Shown: positions 18,152 through 26,344, counted from the stretch's first letter. The stretch is 64,000 nt of DNA from Bradyrhizobiaceae bacterium PARB1 (GCA_002256345.1 NKIY01000001.1:62001-126000); one strand, 5' to 3'. The notes: generated from the sequence alone by a model not told the origin. Numbers and translations are program-made.

Positions 18152-18886
18152 ATGAACGAACTCGATTTCTCAGGGCAGCAAGTGCTGATCGTCGGCGGCT
18201 CGAGTGGCATCGGCAACGGCATGGCGCAGGCGTTTCGCAAGCGCGGCGCCAGGGTCGATGTCTGCGGCACGCGCGCGAAGGCGGGCGATTATTCCATTGA
18301 GGACGGTTCGAATCTCGAGGGGCTCACCTATCATCAGCTCGACGTCAGTAGTGCATCGGCCATCGAGGCGTTCGATCCGAAGCTTGATCGGCTCGATGTG
18401 CTGATCCTCGCTCAGGGTGCGGTGATCTATCGGCGCGGCGAGTTCGAGATGGATGGCTTTCGCAAGGTGATGGAGGTCAATCTCATGAGCCTGATGGGCT
18501 GCGCGTCGAAATTCCATGCGCAACTGAAAGCGAGCAAGGGACGTCTGATCATCGTCAGCTCCACGGCTGCCTATCATGCGACCAAGGGTAATCCGTCCTA
18601 CAACGCATCGAAGACTGGTGCAGTCGGCCTCACGCGTACGCTTGCGCAAGCCTGGTCCGAAGACGGCATTCGCGTCAACGGGATCGCGCCCGGACTCGTC
18701 GATACCAAGATGACGAAAGTGACAACCGGCAATCCGCAGCGGCTCGAAGGCGCGCTGTCGCGGATTCCGTTGCAGCGTCTCGGCACGCCTGACGATATGG
18801 CCGGCGCAGCGCTGTTCCTGGCATCGCCGCTGTCGTCCTATGTGTGCGGTCACACGCTTGTCGTCGATGGCGGACTGATCCTTTAA
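18152..18886 (+). CDS. SDR-family oxidoreductase
   Basis: A 244-residue classical SDR with the cofactor motif VGGSSGIGNG, catalytic Ser in VSSTAAY, Tyr-x3-Lys in YNASK and the end VCGHTLVVDGGLIL. The middle of the nucleotide-binding domain is shorter than in its divergent neighbour. The ATG at 18152 has AAGGA at proper spacing; an upstream ATG at 18119 in the same frame lacks one. The substrate is unknown. Confidence 0.9.
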   Translation: MNELDFSGQQVLIVGGSSGIGNGMAQAFRKRGARVDVCGTRAKAGDYSIEDGSNLEGLTYHQLDVSSASAIEAFDPKLDRLDVLILAQGAVIYRRGEFEMDGFRKVMEVNLMSLMGCASKFHAQLKASKGRLIIVSSTAAYHATKGNPSYNASKTGAVGLTRTLAQAWSEDGIRVNGIAPGLVDTKMTKVTTGNPQRLEGALSRIPLQRLGTPDDMAGAALFLASPLSSYVCGHTLVVDGGLIL

Positions 18887-18968
18887 TACGCGGCGGCGGC
18901 ATTCGCGCGGAACCTGCAAGCCGCTCACGCATTACACCGGCGAGAGTTTCCCTCACGGAGTGATCGAT

Positions 18969-19331
18969 ATGGATAAGGACCGCATTGCAGGTGCCGCAAA
19001 GGATGCCGCCGGCAAGGTTGAGAGCGTTGTCGGCAAAGTCACCGGCGACGAGCGCACCGAAATGTCCGGCCGCACGCGCGAAGCGGAAGGCACCATGCAG
19101 AATCTTTATGGTCAGGTAAAAGACGGTGTGCGCGATGCGTCGGATAAAGCTGCCAGCTACGCCAAGGACGCGCTCGACAGCGACGTCTATCGCGATGGCA
19201 CGCAGGCGCTGACCGACAAGGTGCGCGACAATCCGCTTGGCTCACTGCTGATCGCAGGCGGCATCGGCTTTGCGCTGGCCATGCTGATGACGCGTCCGCC
19301 GCGTCGGCGCCCCAACCGCTTTGGCTACTAA
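18969..19331 (+). CDS. CsbD-like stress protein with C-terminal membrane helix
   Basis: 120 residues. The first 60 form a CsbD-type domain (MDKDRIAGAAKDAAGKVESV, then KVTGD). A helical linker follows, then one glycine-rich hydrophobic span (LGSLLIAGGIGFALAMLM) and a basic tail (PPRRRPNRFGY). CsbD proteins are abundant general-stress proteins of unknown mechanism. ATG 18969 was chosen for the GGAG eight bases upstream; a GTG at 18960 is in frame. A strong terminator follows. Confidence 0.85.
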   Translation: MDKDRIAGAAKDAAGKVESVVGKVTGDERTEMSGRTREAEGTMQNLYGQVKDGVRDASDKAASYAKDALDSDVYRDGTQALTDKVRDNPLGSLLIAGGIGFALAMLMTRPPRRRPNRFGY

Positions 19332-19357
19332 GAGATTGATCTAGCTAAGTAAAAGAC

Positions 19358-19390
19358 GCCTCGCCAGCGAAAGCCGGCGAGGTATTTTTA
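19358..19390 (+). terminator. Rho-independent terminator after the CsbD-like gene
   Basis: CCTCGCC (19359-19365) pairs with GGCGAGG (19376-19382) and is followed by TATTTTTAT. It lies 27 bp past the stop codon at 19331. Confidence 0.8.
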
Positions 19391-19407
19391 TGCATGAAAA
19401 TTTGCGA

Positions 19408-21102
19408 TCAGCGGAAGAAGAAGCCGGAGGGGGCGGAGGCGGCGGGGCCGACATTGGCCGGCGGGCGCGGGGCGCCCTGCTGCTGACGGGGCCGCTGGGG
19501 GGCCTGCTGCTGCGCCGGACGGCGCGGCTCGTCATTGCCGAAAAAATTGCCGAAGAAGGACGGCGTTTCCGTGACGACCGGTGTCTTTTTCTTCGCCTGC
19601 TGCTTTGGCGGAGCCGACGGTGCCATCACAGGCACGATGCCATCGGGCGAGGCCACGGCCGTCGCATTGCCTGAGGCGGAAGACGACGGCGTCACTGCTG
19701 CCATCGGCACGTCGCTCTTCGGCGGTTCTTTGGCCGGTTCGCGGCCGATCTCGCGGCGCGGCCAGGCGAAATCGTCGGCACGGCCGGGCGGCGCACTCAG
19801 CGGCTCGCCCTTTGCCAGCGTCTTCGCGACCAGCGGATCGACATTCAGCGTCTTGGCGCCGGGGCCGCCGAGCAGCGTGTCGCCGCCGATGGAGGCGGCA
19901 ACCAGTGGTACGATCGGACCTGCCAGCGGACGCGGCGGCGGCGCGCCGGGCACGACATTGACGTCGGGCTGTGCCGGTTCGGTCGGCAGCGCCACGGGCG
20001 CGGCGCGGCCGGAGAGCAGGCGCGTGATCTCGCGCTCCACATAATGCGCCATCTTGCGGGCGCCGGCCTTGGTGAAATAGACGCCGTCCGGTGTGCGCAG
20101 CCGGCGGATCTGGCCTTCGAAATCCGGGCCCTGCTGCAGGAAGCGGCCGGATTCATCGACAAAGCCGTCCCAGATATCGACATAGGTGATGCCGGCTTTG
20201 CCGGCGGCATCGCGATAGAGATTGTTGAGATAGACCATGTCGGCCATCGCCTTCGGCCCGCGCACGGCGGGCAGGCCGACCCAGAGCACGGGCACGCCAC
20301 GGCTCTTGGCGATGTTGATCATCTCCTCGATCTTCTTCTCGTAGAGTTCGCCCCAGCGATCGTCGCGGAATTCCACCATGCCGCCGCCGCTGCGCGCGCC
20401 GCGCTCGTTCACGATGGAGCCGGGATCGTTGACATCCGCATCGTCGGCGTCGGCATTGTCGGCCGGCTTGTCGCCGGGCTTCACATCGGCGGCGCCGTCC
20501 TTCTTGTCGTCTTTCCTGGCGGCCTTCTTGTCGGGCTCGCGAAGCGGGATGCGGTCATTGAGGCCGAGCATGATGACAATGGCATCGGCCTTCTCATTGG
20601 CGAGAATGCCTTTGGCGGCCGCCGCCCAGTCGGATGGTTCGCCCTTCGGCTGATAGCGCAGCAGGCCGGAGACGGTCTTGTGCTTGCGGATCACGCCCAT
20701 GTCGGGCTGTTCGGAATAGGCGTCTTCGAGGCCATAGCCGAGCCAGTCGGCCATGCTGTCGCCGAGCACCAGCACATTGCGTTCGGCCTGGCTGTCGCGC
20801 TTGTCGGACTGCGGGGCGCGGGAATAATCCTCGCGGCGGCGCGGCGCCTGCTGTTGCGGCGCCTGTTGCTGGAACGGCTGGAAGAAATCGCCGCCGAACC
20901 AGCCGCCGCCGAAACCGCCGCGTTGCTGCTGCGGACGTTGCTGCGGCGGCGGGCCGCCGAAGCCGAAGAACTGCGCCGAAGCCGTGCCGGCGATGCCGAC
21001 CAGCAGCGCCAGCGCGGTGATACCGATAGCCAGCACCAGCCGTTCGCGGCGCCACAGATCGGGCCGCCATCGGGCTTTCGGTGCTTTCGGCTTGTCGGAC
21101 AT
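19408..21102 (-). CDS. DUF459 SGNH-hydrolase-fold protein
   Basis: 564 residues. A single hydrophobic span near residues 22-43 anchors or exports it. A Gln/Gly/Phe-rich low-complexity stretch (about 44-85) precedes an SGNH/GDSL domain with Ser116 in LVLGDSMADW and GLND at 180-183. The expected D-x-x-H end reads DGVY (339-342), so the catalytic His may be Tyr or lie elsewhere. An acidic and Lys-rich insert (about 190-230) and a Pro/Ala-rich tail follow. ATG 21102 gives MSDKPKAPKARW. The role is likely in the envelope, perhaps glycan deacylation; this is not certain. Confidence 0.8.
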   Translation of the reverse strand: MSDKPKAPKARWRPDLWRRERLVLAIGITALALLVGIAGTASAQFFGFGGPPPQQRPQQQRGGFGGGWFGGDFFQPFQQQAPQQQAPRRREDYSRAPQSDKRDSQAERNVLVLGDSMADWLGYGLEDAYSEQPDMGVIRKHKTVSGLLRYQPKGEPSDWAAAAKGILANEKADAIVIMLGLNDRIPLREPDKKAARKDDKKDGAADVKPGDKPADNADADDADVNDPGSIVNERGARSGGGMVEFRDDRWGELYEKKIEEMINIAKSRGVPVLWVGLPAVRGPKAMADMVYLNNLYRDAAGKAGITYVDIWDGFVDESGRFLQQGPDFEGQIRRLRTPDGVYFTKAGARKMAHYVEREITRLLSGRAAPVALPTEPAQPDVNVVPGAPPPRPLAGPIVPLVAASIGGDTLLGGPGAKTLNVDPLVAKTLAKGEPLSAPPGRADDFAWPRREIGREPAKEPPKSDVPMAAVTPSSSASGNATAVASPDGIVPVMAPSAPPKQQAKKKTPVVTETPSFFGNFFGNDEPRRPAQQQAPQRPRQQQGAPRPPANVGPAASAPSGFFFR

Positions 21103-21272
21103 TCGGACTGATGGCCTCGACCGCTGGACGGGCGCAAAGGCCCAGGTTCCATCCAGATTATACCCGGATTCGGGCTGCAAGCGGGCAGCCTCGTTGCCCG
21201 CCATCAAGCCTTGCGGGCCGCGAAGGTCAAGCTGTCCCGCGATCTTTTCGGAAAAGGGTTAGCGCGTATCCG

Positions 21273-21395
21273 TGTCCCGGGCGCAATGCGGTGCGAAGTG
21301 CCGCTCTGCAGAACCGGGACCGCCCGAAAGTTCCGAGATCGATACGGTCCCGGCTCTGCGAAGCAGCACTCCGTGCTGCGTCGCGTCCGGGACAA
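21273..21395. repeat. Long imperfect palindrome (about 120 bp)
   Basis: TGTCCCGGGCGCAATGCGG at the left end mirrors GCTGCGTCGCGTCCGGGACA at the right. The inner arms GCAGAACCGGGACCG and CGGTCCCGGCTCTGC also pair, so the whole can fold as one long hairpin. This is a dispersed-element form common in Bradyrhizobium. It lies between the DUF459 and DUF930 genes. Confidence 0.75.
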
Positions 21396-21400
21396 GGTGG

Positions 21401-21808
21401 CTACTTCCAGAGCCCGTAGGATGCCCATTTTGCGGGCGGAATCGCCGCGCCGGTCTTGTAGCTGAAATCCAGCACGGTCTTGTGGTCCGGCGTCGCCTTG
21501 CAGGTGAAGGACATCTGGTACCATTTGCCGCCGGCCCGGAACGCGCCGCCCTTGGCCACCAGCATATTGCCGAGATGCTGCGGCGGCATGATCACGTCCG
21601 ACTTGGCGCGATCGACCCGCGCGCCGGCCGATTTGCTCTGGCTCATTCGCCGCATCGCCTCGAGATCGCAGATCTGTTCCAGCCGGGTTTTCGGATCGAG
21701 CTTGTCGAGCGCGCGGAGGAAGCGTGCATCGGGCCCGGCCGAGACAGGCGCCGAGATGACAGGCACGGCGATCGCGGCGAGCGCCAGCGTGAGAGCAGGT
21801 GACTTCAT
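21401..21808 (-). CDS. DUF930-family exported protein
   Basis: 135 residues with a signal peptide (MKSPALTLALAAIAVPVISAPVSA). The DUF930 core follows: FLRALDKLDPKTRLEQICDLEAMRRM, then a second Cys in SFTCKATPDHKTVLDF. Two conserved Cys may form a disulphide. It is periplasmic with unknown function. The ATG at 21808 starts the signal peptide; the frame stays open upstream into repeat DNA. Confidence 0.8.
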   Translation of the reverse strand: MKSPALTLALAAIAVPVISAPVSAGPDARFLRALDKLDPKTRLEQICDLEAMRRMSQSKSAGARVDRAKSDVIMPPQHLGNMLVAKGGAFRAGGKWYQMSFTCKATPDHKTVLDFSYKTGAAIPPAKWASYGLWK

Positions 21809-22130
21809 GAGGCGATAAAGCAGGTCGGAGAAATGAAGGTGAGAGGTGTCCGTTAGCGCAGCCGCGCCATGCGCGCCAGCGACTGAGGGTTTCAGGGCGG
21901 TGCAACGTCGCGCGAGGCGAGTCGCGGCCTCTGCTATTGCCACGCACTCACTGTCATCACCGGGCCTGACCCGATGATCCATCGTGAACCCGGAGCGCGC
22001 GGCCAGGGATGGATACGCGGGCCTTCGCCGCGCCGAAACGGCTTCGGCCGCGCAGGCGGGTCAAGCCGCGTACGATGTGCAGAGCATGGTGCCAATTCGG
22101 GTGTATCATTTCATCCGCCCACGCGCCGTC
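21809..22130. other. Non-coding stretch with repeat fragments
   Basis: No gene is supported here. It contains pieces of dispersed repeats such as CCGGGCCTGACCCGATGATCC near 21960 and the GC-rich, partly self-complementary stretch CGCGCCGAAACGGCTTCGG near 22028. It leads into the larger element at 22130. Confidence 0.6.
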
Positions 22131-22565
22131 CTTGTCGCGTTCGCAGCGCGAAGTGGACTTCCCTGTGTTCCCCTTCAGGATGAGGGGGATGACGCGCCAA
22201 GAAGCGCATAGTCGGGTAGTCCTCGCGATGGGAGCCGGCTGAAACGTCAGCCTTCCCCGCCGCGCAACGCCTCTCGGCGCGCCATCACGGCGATTTTGGG
22301 CTGGAGGACCGCTCTGTCGCACACCGGCACGTCCCGTACTCCTCCGATTCACGGAGTTTCGGTTTCGCTGATCCCGACGGTTTTCCCGCCGTTCGCCTGC
22401 GCCGTCGCAGCCGACCTATCGGCTCCCCCTCGTAATGGGGAGGGACGGTGGCCCCCAGCCTCCCGAGTCCTGCTTGCGAGGCAAGCCGCGGGCGCCGTCG
22501 TCCTCCTCCACCCTCAAGACGCCCTCGAGAAGCGCCCCTCGTGAGAAGGATGGAAAGGAATATAA
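22130..22565. repeat. Large dispersed repeat abutting the tcmP/DUF5131 insert
   Basis: About 430 bp without a credible gene. It has a recognisable order of short motifs: CCCCTTCAGGATGAGGGGG, ACGGCGATTTTGGGCTGGAGG, GATCCCGACGGTTTTCCCGCC, GCCGACCTATCGGCTCCCCC and a GTGAGAAGGATGG end. From memory this motif order recurs many times in Bradyrhizobium genomes. A sharp change to A/T-rich DNA follows at about 22560. Confidence 0.55.
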
Positions 22566-22675
22566 GCCGAAATGTGTATTTGTCAATGGAAACGCCCTTA
22601 AGTAGAAATTGCGACCGGTTGCCGCTAGTCTTCCAACGGGGGAGCGTGAGTGTGTCGTCACGTTGGGGAGTTTAG

Positions 22676-23572
22676 ATGGTCGATCATGAGTTTGGCGGAC
22701 AGCATACCGAACTCAAGCTGTCTATCGTCGAAGGATACTTACAAGCCTTTACAACTGCATTACGGCCGCACTTCAAGCATCTCTGGTACATAGATGCATT
22801 TGCTGGAACTGGCAGCCGCACGGTGCGAACGGAAAGTAAGGGAGCTACATTAGTCGAAGCTCCAGCGGCTGAGATTGTTGAGCATCGTCGTGGTTCGGCG
22901 CGAATCGCAATTGATGTTCGTCCCCGATTTGATTTCCTCGTATTTATCGAAAAGAACGCAAATTACATCGCGGCTTTGAATGATCTGGCAGCGCACAACT
23001 TGCAACGTTCTATTGTCGTCGCGAAGGAAGATGCGAATACGGCATTGCAGCGGTTGGTTGGGACCAATCGTTGGGACGATAAGCGAGCGGTCGTATTTCT
23101 CGATCCGTACGGAATGGAGGTCGAATGGGCTACATTGGAGGCGCTTGCGTCGACCGAGGCAATTGATGTCTGGTTTCTATTCCCGTTGGCGGGATTGTTT
23201 AGGCAGGCCACACGTCGTCTAACAGATATCGATGAGTCCAAACGTGCCGCGCTCACACGCATGTTCGGCTCATCGGCATGGGAAGAAGAGCTGTATCCGG
23301 TCGAAGATGCGGACTTGTTGGGGGCTATACCTGAACGACGCAGGGATTTGGACCCTCGAGGTTTGGAGGCCTATGTTCAAAAACGGCTGAGCACCATATT
23401 CGGAAAAGTACTTAAGCCGCTTGCACTGCCCGTTCATAGAGGCCCGCAGATGTTCTCCCTATTCCTCTGCATCTCGAACAAGACGCCTAAAGCAACGGCG
23501 TTGGCGATGAGGATCGGGAATCACCTCTTAGACCCGAAGCGGCATCTCATCAAAAGTTCTGCCACGAAGTAG
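22676..23572 (+). CDS. tcmP: Three-Cys-motif partner protein TcmP
   Basis: 298 residues of the TcmP family (tcm_partner), which accompanies DUF5131 proteins on mobile segments. The hallmark GGQHTELKLSIVEGYL is at residues 7-22. DAFAGTG (40-46) resembles motif I of class I methyltransferases and FLDPYG (141-146) resembles the catalytic motif IV, so a SAM-dependent modification role is plausible but unproven. ATG 22676 has GGGGAG upstream. GC is clearly low for this genome (48% in 22681-22740 by hand count). Its last 45 bp overlap the convergent DUF5131 gene. Confidence 0.88.
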   Translation: MVDHEFGGQHTELKLSIVEGYLQAFTTALRPHFKHLWYIDAFAGTGSRTVRTESKGATLVEAPAAEIVEHRRGSARIAIDVRPRFDFLVFIEKNANYIAALNDLAAHNLQRSIVVAKEDANTALQRLVGTNRWDDKRAVVFLDPYGMEVEWATLEALASTEAIDVWFLFPLAGLFRQATRRLTDIDESKRAALTRMFGSSAWEEELYPVEDADLLGAIPERRRDLDPRGLEAYVQKRLSTIFGKVLKPLALPVHRGPQMFSLFLCISNKTPKATALAMRIGNHLLDPKRHLIKSSATK

Positions 23573-24277
23573 GCGGCCAGCTCTCTTTTTATTCTTCCCG
23601 CCCCATTGTTTGAAGAAGAATGCAGCGCCCGATTTGCGGCACATGAATTCGATTTCATCGACCCACTCTGGCTTCATCTCGCGCGCACGCGGGCCGCTTT
23701 CGCCACCCACAATGACCCAGTGAATATCGCGCAGGTCACCGCCAGCAACGGATCCGATAAGTGGCTCCATCGAAACGAAACGGACTGCAGCCGGAACAGC
23801 TCTGATTGCGTCGAGCCGGTTAAGAACTCTGCTGTCCTCTATACTTGTTCCAAGCCATACATTTGGAAGTACGGGAAAGCGAGCACCGCTCAGGACTGCA
23901 GCCATGCGTTCAGGGCGTTTAGACAGAATTTGGTAAGTGTGATGCGGCGTTTCTCGCATTACAGCCCAAACCCGATAGATAAAATCGACTGGGACATCCT
24001 CGTGGAAAAGGTCCGACATTGAGTTGACGAAGACCTTGCGAGGTTTTGCCCAGGAACGCGGGGTATCGAGTGAAGATTCGTCTATTCGAATTTCCCCAGT
24101 CCAGACCGTTCGACCGCCACTCTTGCGGGTAAGTCCTTGGTACTTCTCAAGACCCATGGCATCGAGCCGGGCTGCCATCCGCATCGCATAACAATTCGTG
24201 CATCCAGCAGTCAGCACAGTGCATCCAGCAACTGGATTCCAAGTCGCGTCGGTCCACTCGATCGATGTGTCAGCCAT
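23528..24277 (-). CDS. DUF5131 (phage Gp37/Gp68-type) three-Cys-motif protein
   Basis: 249 residues of the DUF5131 family. It opens with MADTSIEWTDATWNPVAGC and carries Cys19, Cys26 and Cys29 (C-x6-C-x2-C), the three-Cys motif for which TcmP is named and a likely Fe-S site. Further family blocks are VFVNSMSDLFHEDVP, ILSKRPERM, NVWLGTSIE, VSMEPLIG, VIVGGESGPRAR and FFKQWGG. A radical-SAM-like activity has been suspected for this family. ATG 24277 has GAGG just upstream. It faces tcmP, and the two coding ends overlap by 45 bp. Confidence 0.9.
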   Translation of the reverse strand: MADTSIEWTDATWNPVAGCTVLTAGCTNCYAMRMAARLDAMGLEKYQGLTRKSGGRTVWTGEIRIDESSLDTPRSWAKPRKVFVNSMSDLFHEDVPVDFIYRVWAVMRETPHHTYQILSKRPERMAAVLSGARFPVLPNVWLGTSIEDSRVLNRLDAIRAVPAAVRFVSMEPLIGSVAGGDLRDIHWVIVGGESGPRAREMKPEWVDEIEFMCRKSGAAFFFKQWGGKNKKRAGRLLRGRTFDEMPLRV

Positions 24278-24481
24278 AGGAGCCTCGTAAGTTCCTATAG
24301 AATCTCAAGAAAGAGGTTAAATTTAGTTACTTGATCTTTTGTTTCAACTGACGGTGATTGCTACCTTTTCAAGGATGCACATCATCGCCGCATTCTCCTC
24401 ACCTCACCGCCCCATCGCCTCCAGACCTTCCGCACACTTCCGGGTTACCGCTGGTCGTCCAATCAATGGAAAGGACAGACC
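24278..24481. other. A/T-rich gap at the right end of the tcmP/DUF5131 insert
   Basis: About 200 bp between the DUF5131 start and the small exported protein gene. The first 80 bp are A/T-rich (AGGTTAAATTTAGTTACTTG) and likely hold the minus-strand promoter of DUF5131. GC rises again after about 24370, marking the probable right edge of the insert. No repeat or attachment site is visible. Confidence 0.5.
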
Positions 24482-24832
24482 ATGCGCACCATGACAGCTC
24501 TCGCTCTCGCCGCCACGCTTTCCCTCGGCACGCCCGCGCTCGTGATGGCGCAAGGGACAGGCGCCGCCAAGGACACCAGCGCGCCGAAATCCACCGTGCA
24601 GATCAACAAGATCCAGGTGATCGACGTCAAAACGCTGCCCGATGCCGTGAAGACGCAGGTCGATGAGGTCGTGTCGAAGACCAGCGAGGAGGACATGAAG
24701 GGCCTGCGCGCCTCCATCGATGCCTCGCCGGCCGCCGCCAATGCGCTGAAGGAAAAGGGCGTGACATCGGCGCATGTGGTCGCGGTGAATATCGCGGACG
24801 GCGTGCTGACAATGTTCACGAAGGCGGCGTGA
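24482..24832 (+). CDS. Small exported protein of unknown function
   Basis: 116 residues with a signal peptide (MRTMTALALAATLSLGTPALVMAQ) and a helical mature part (VKTLPDAVKTQVDEVVSKT, then LRASIDASPAAANALKEKGV). No cofactor motif and no Cys. It is probably periplasmic. It is a single gene just to the right of the tcmP/DUF5131 insert, with normal GC, so it belongs to the host backbone. Confidence 0.7.
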   Translation: MRTMTALALAATLSLGTPALVMAQGTGAAKDTSAPKSTVQINKIQVIDVKTLPDAVKTQVDEVVSKTSEEDMKGLRASIDASPAAANALKEKGVTSAHVVAVNIADGVLTMFTKAA

Positions 24833-24838
24833 GGACCT

Positions 24839-24927
24839 GTAGCCCGGATGGAGCGCAGCGTAATCCGGGAATCAGAGCTTCCGCATATCGCCGGTCCCCG
24901 GATTGCGCTGCGCTCCATCCGGGCTAC
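24839..24927. repeat. GTAGCCCGGATGG inverted repeat, copy 1
   Basis: The 89-bp element begins GTAGCCCGGATGGAGCGCAG and ends with its complement CTGCGCTCCATCCGGGCTAC; ATCCGGG and CCCGGAT form a second inner pair. Related copies lie at 34428-34517 and 48662-48784. Confidence 0.85.
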
Positions 24928-24928
24928 G

Positions 24929-24963
24929 AAAAGCGGATGACGCTGCTGGCGTCATCCGCTTTT
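24929..24963. terminator. Bidirectional rho-independent terminator
   Basis: AAAAGCGGATGACG and CGTCATCCGCTTTT form a perfect 14-bp stem with a 7-base loop. The A-run and T-run at the ends serve both the small exported protein gene and the convergent binding-protein gene. Confidence 0.9.
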
Positions 24964-24968
24964 GCAAC

Positions 24969-26192
24969 TTAACCCGCCGAATCATCCTCGATGATCGGGC
25001 CGAACAGCTCCCAGCGCTCGCCGTTGAACTTCTGCATCTGCAATTGCTTGTTGACGCGGTAGTCGGTGGGCGAGGTGGTGAGCTTCATGCCGGGCAGGTG
25101 CAGGTCGGTCTCCAGACCGGACAGGCTGGTGGCCTGCTTCATCACATTGGCGCGGGTGAGATCGTCGCCGCAGCGCTTCAGGACTTCCACCATCACCTGG
25201 GCATTGCCATAGCCATAGGTGTTGAAGTTCGAGTTCTTGTCGCCGTCCGGATAGTATTTTTCCATGAAGGCGAGATAGCGCTTCATGCCGGCATCGTCCT
25301 TCCACTGCGGATCGAGCGGGTCCTTGCCGTAATTGGTCGAGATGAGACCCTTGCTGTTGTCGAGACCCGCCGGCACCAGCACCGCGCCCACCGAGGTGGC
25401 GTTGATGTCGACGATGTGGACCGGCTTCCAGCCGAGATCGGCGACCTTCTTGATCGCCTGCGCGGCGAATTTCGGCGTCGAGGCGTTGAACAGCAGATCG
25501 GCGCCGGAGGACTTCAGCTTGACGATCTGCGAGTCGATGGTGGGGTCGGCGAGTTCGTAGCTCGCGTCCGAGACGATCATCGACGCGGCCTTGTCGCCGA
25601 GGCCGGCCTTCATGCCGTTGAGATAGTCGCGGCCGAGGTCGTCGTTCTGCCAGAGGATGGCGATCTTGGCGTTCGGGTGATTCTTGAGAATGTACTTGGC
25701 GTAGATCCGGCCTTCGGTGTGGTAGTTGGGATTGTAGCCCATGGTCCACGGAAAATTCTTCGGATCGGAGAAGCGCGTGGCGCCGGTGGCGGCGAACAGC
25801 TGCGGCACCTGCTTGGTGTTGAGATATTTCTGCACGGCGGCGTTGGACGGGGTGCCGACGAGCTGGAAGGTGAAGAGGACCTCGTCCGACTCCACCAGCT
25901 TGCGCACCTGCTCCACGGCCTTGGGCGGCGAATAGGCGTCGTCATACTGGATCAGGTTGATCTTGCGGCCGTTGATGCCGCCCTGATCGTTGATCATCTT
26001 GAAATAGGCCGCCTGGGTCTTGGCGATGGAGGAATAGGCCGAGGCGGGGCCGCTGAACGGGGCGGTCTGGCCGATCTTGATTTCGGTGTCGGTGGCGCCC
26101 GGATCGTATTTCTTCTGCGCATGGGCCGCAGTGGCCGATAGCGCGGTCGCCAGCACGGATGTGGCGATCCAATGAACGAGCTTCACTCTCAT
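24969..26192 (-). CDS. Branched-chain amino-acid-type ABC transporter substrate-binding protein
   Basis: 407 residues of the LivJ-type periplasmic binding protein family. It has a signal peptide (IATSVLATALSATAAHAQ), then IKIGQTAPFSGPASAYS, INDQGGINGRKINLIQYDD and the hinge region WQNDDLGRDY. In this family ligands range from amino acids to aromatic acids and amides, so the substrate is open. No permease or ATPase gene is adjacent, so it must work with components coded elsewhere. ATG 26192 has GGGAG upstream. Confidence 0.92.
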   Translation of the reverse strand: MRVKLVHWIATSVLATALSATAAHAQKKYDPGATDTEIKIGQTAPFSGPASAYSSIAKTQAAYFKMINDQGGINGRKINLIQYDDAYSPPKAVEQVRKLVESDEVLFTFQLVGTPSNAAVQKYLNTKQVPQLFAATGATRFSDPKNFPWTMGYNPNYHTEGRIYAKYILKNHPNAKIAILWQNDDLGRDYLNGMKAGLGDKAASMIVSDASYELADPTIDSQIVKLKSSGADLLFNASTPKFAAQAIKKVADLGWKPVHIVDINATSVGAVLVPAGLDNSKGLISTNYGKDPLDPQWKDDAGMKRYLAFMEKYYPDGDKNSNFNTYGYGNAQVMVEVLKRCGDDLTRANVMKQATSLSGLETDLHLPGMKLTTSPTDYRVNKQLQMQKFNGERWELFGPIIEDDSAG

Positions 26193-26299
26193 ATCGTCGT
26201 CTCCCTGATGATGTGTAACTCGACGGTCTTCCCGCGCGGGCGCCGCCGTTATCAGGGAGTGTGAGGTAAGGTTGTGGGATTGGCAAGGTTCGCGGTGTC

Positions 26300-26330
26300 C
26301 TTCACCTCTCCCCGGTGGGGAGAGGTGAAG
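26300..26330. terminator. Perfect 14-bp hairpin between two minus-strand genes
   Basis: CTTCACCTCTCCCC, loop GGT, then GGGGAGAGGTGAAG. It lies 14 bp downstream of the DUF1304 gene and upstream of the binding-protein gene. It lacks a T-run, so it may be an attenuating or 3'-end hairpin or a small repeat rather than a classic terminator. Confidence 0.5.
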
Positions 26331-26344
26331 GGAAGCGCTTCGTT

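Noticed and set aside
21204-21947. Minus-strand open frame across the long palindrome and DUF930 gene
   Set aside because: It crosses repeat DNA and shares sequence with the DUF930 gene in another frame.
24903-26141. A 412-codon plus-strand open frame opposite the binding-protein gene
   Set aside because: The minus-strand LivJ-type protein has a signal peptide and family motifs, and the opposite frame has none.
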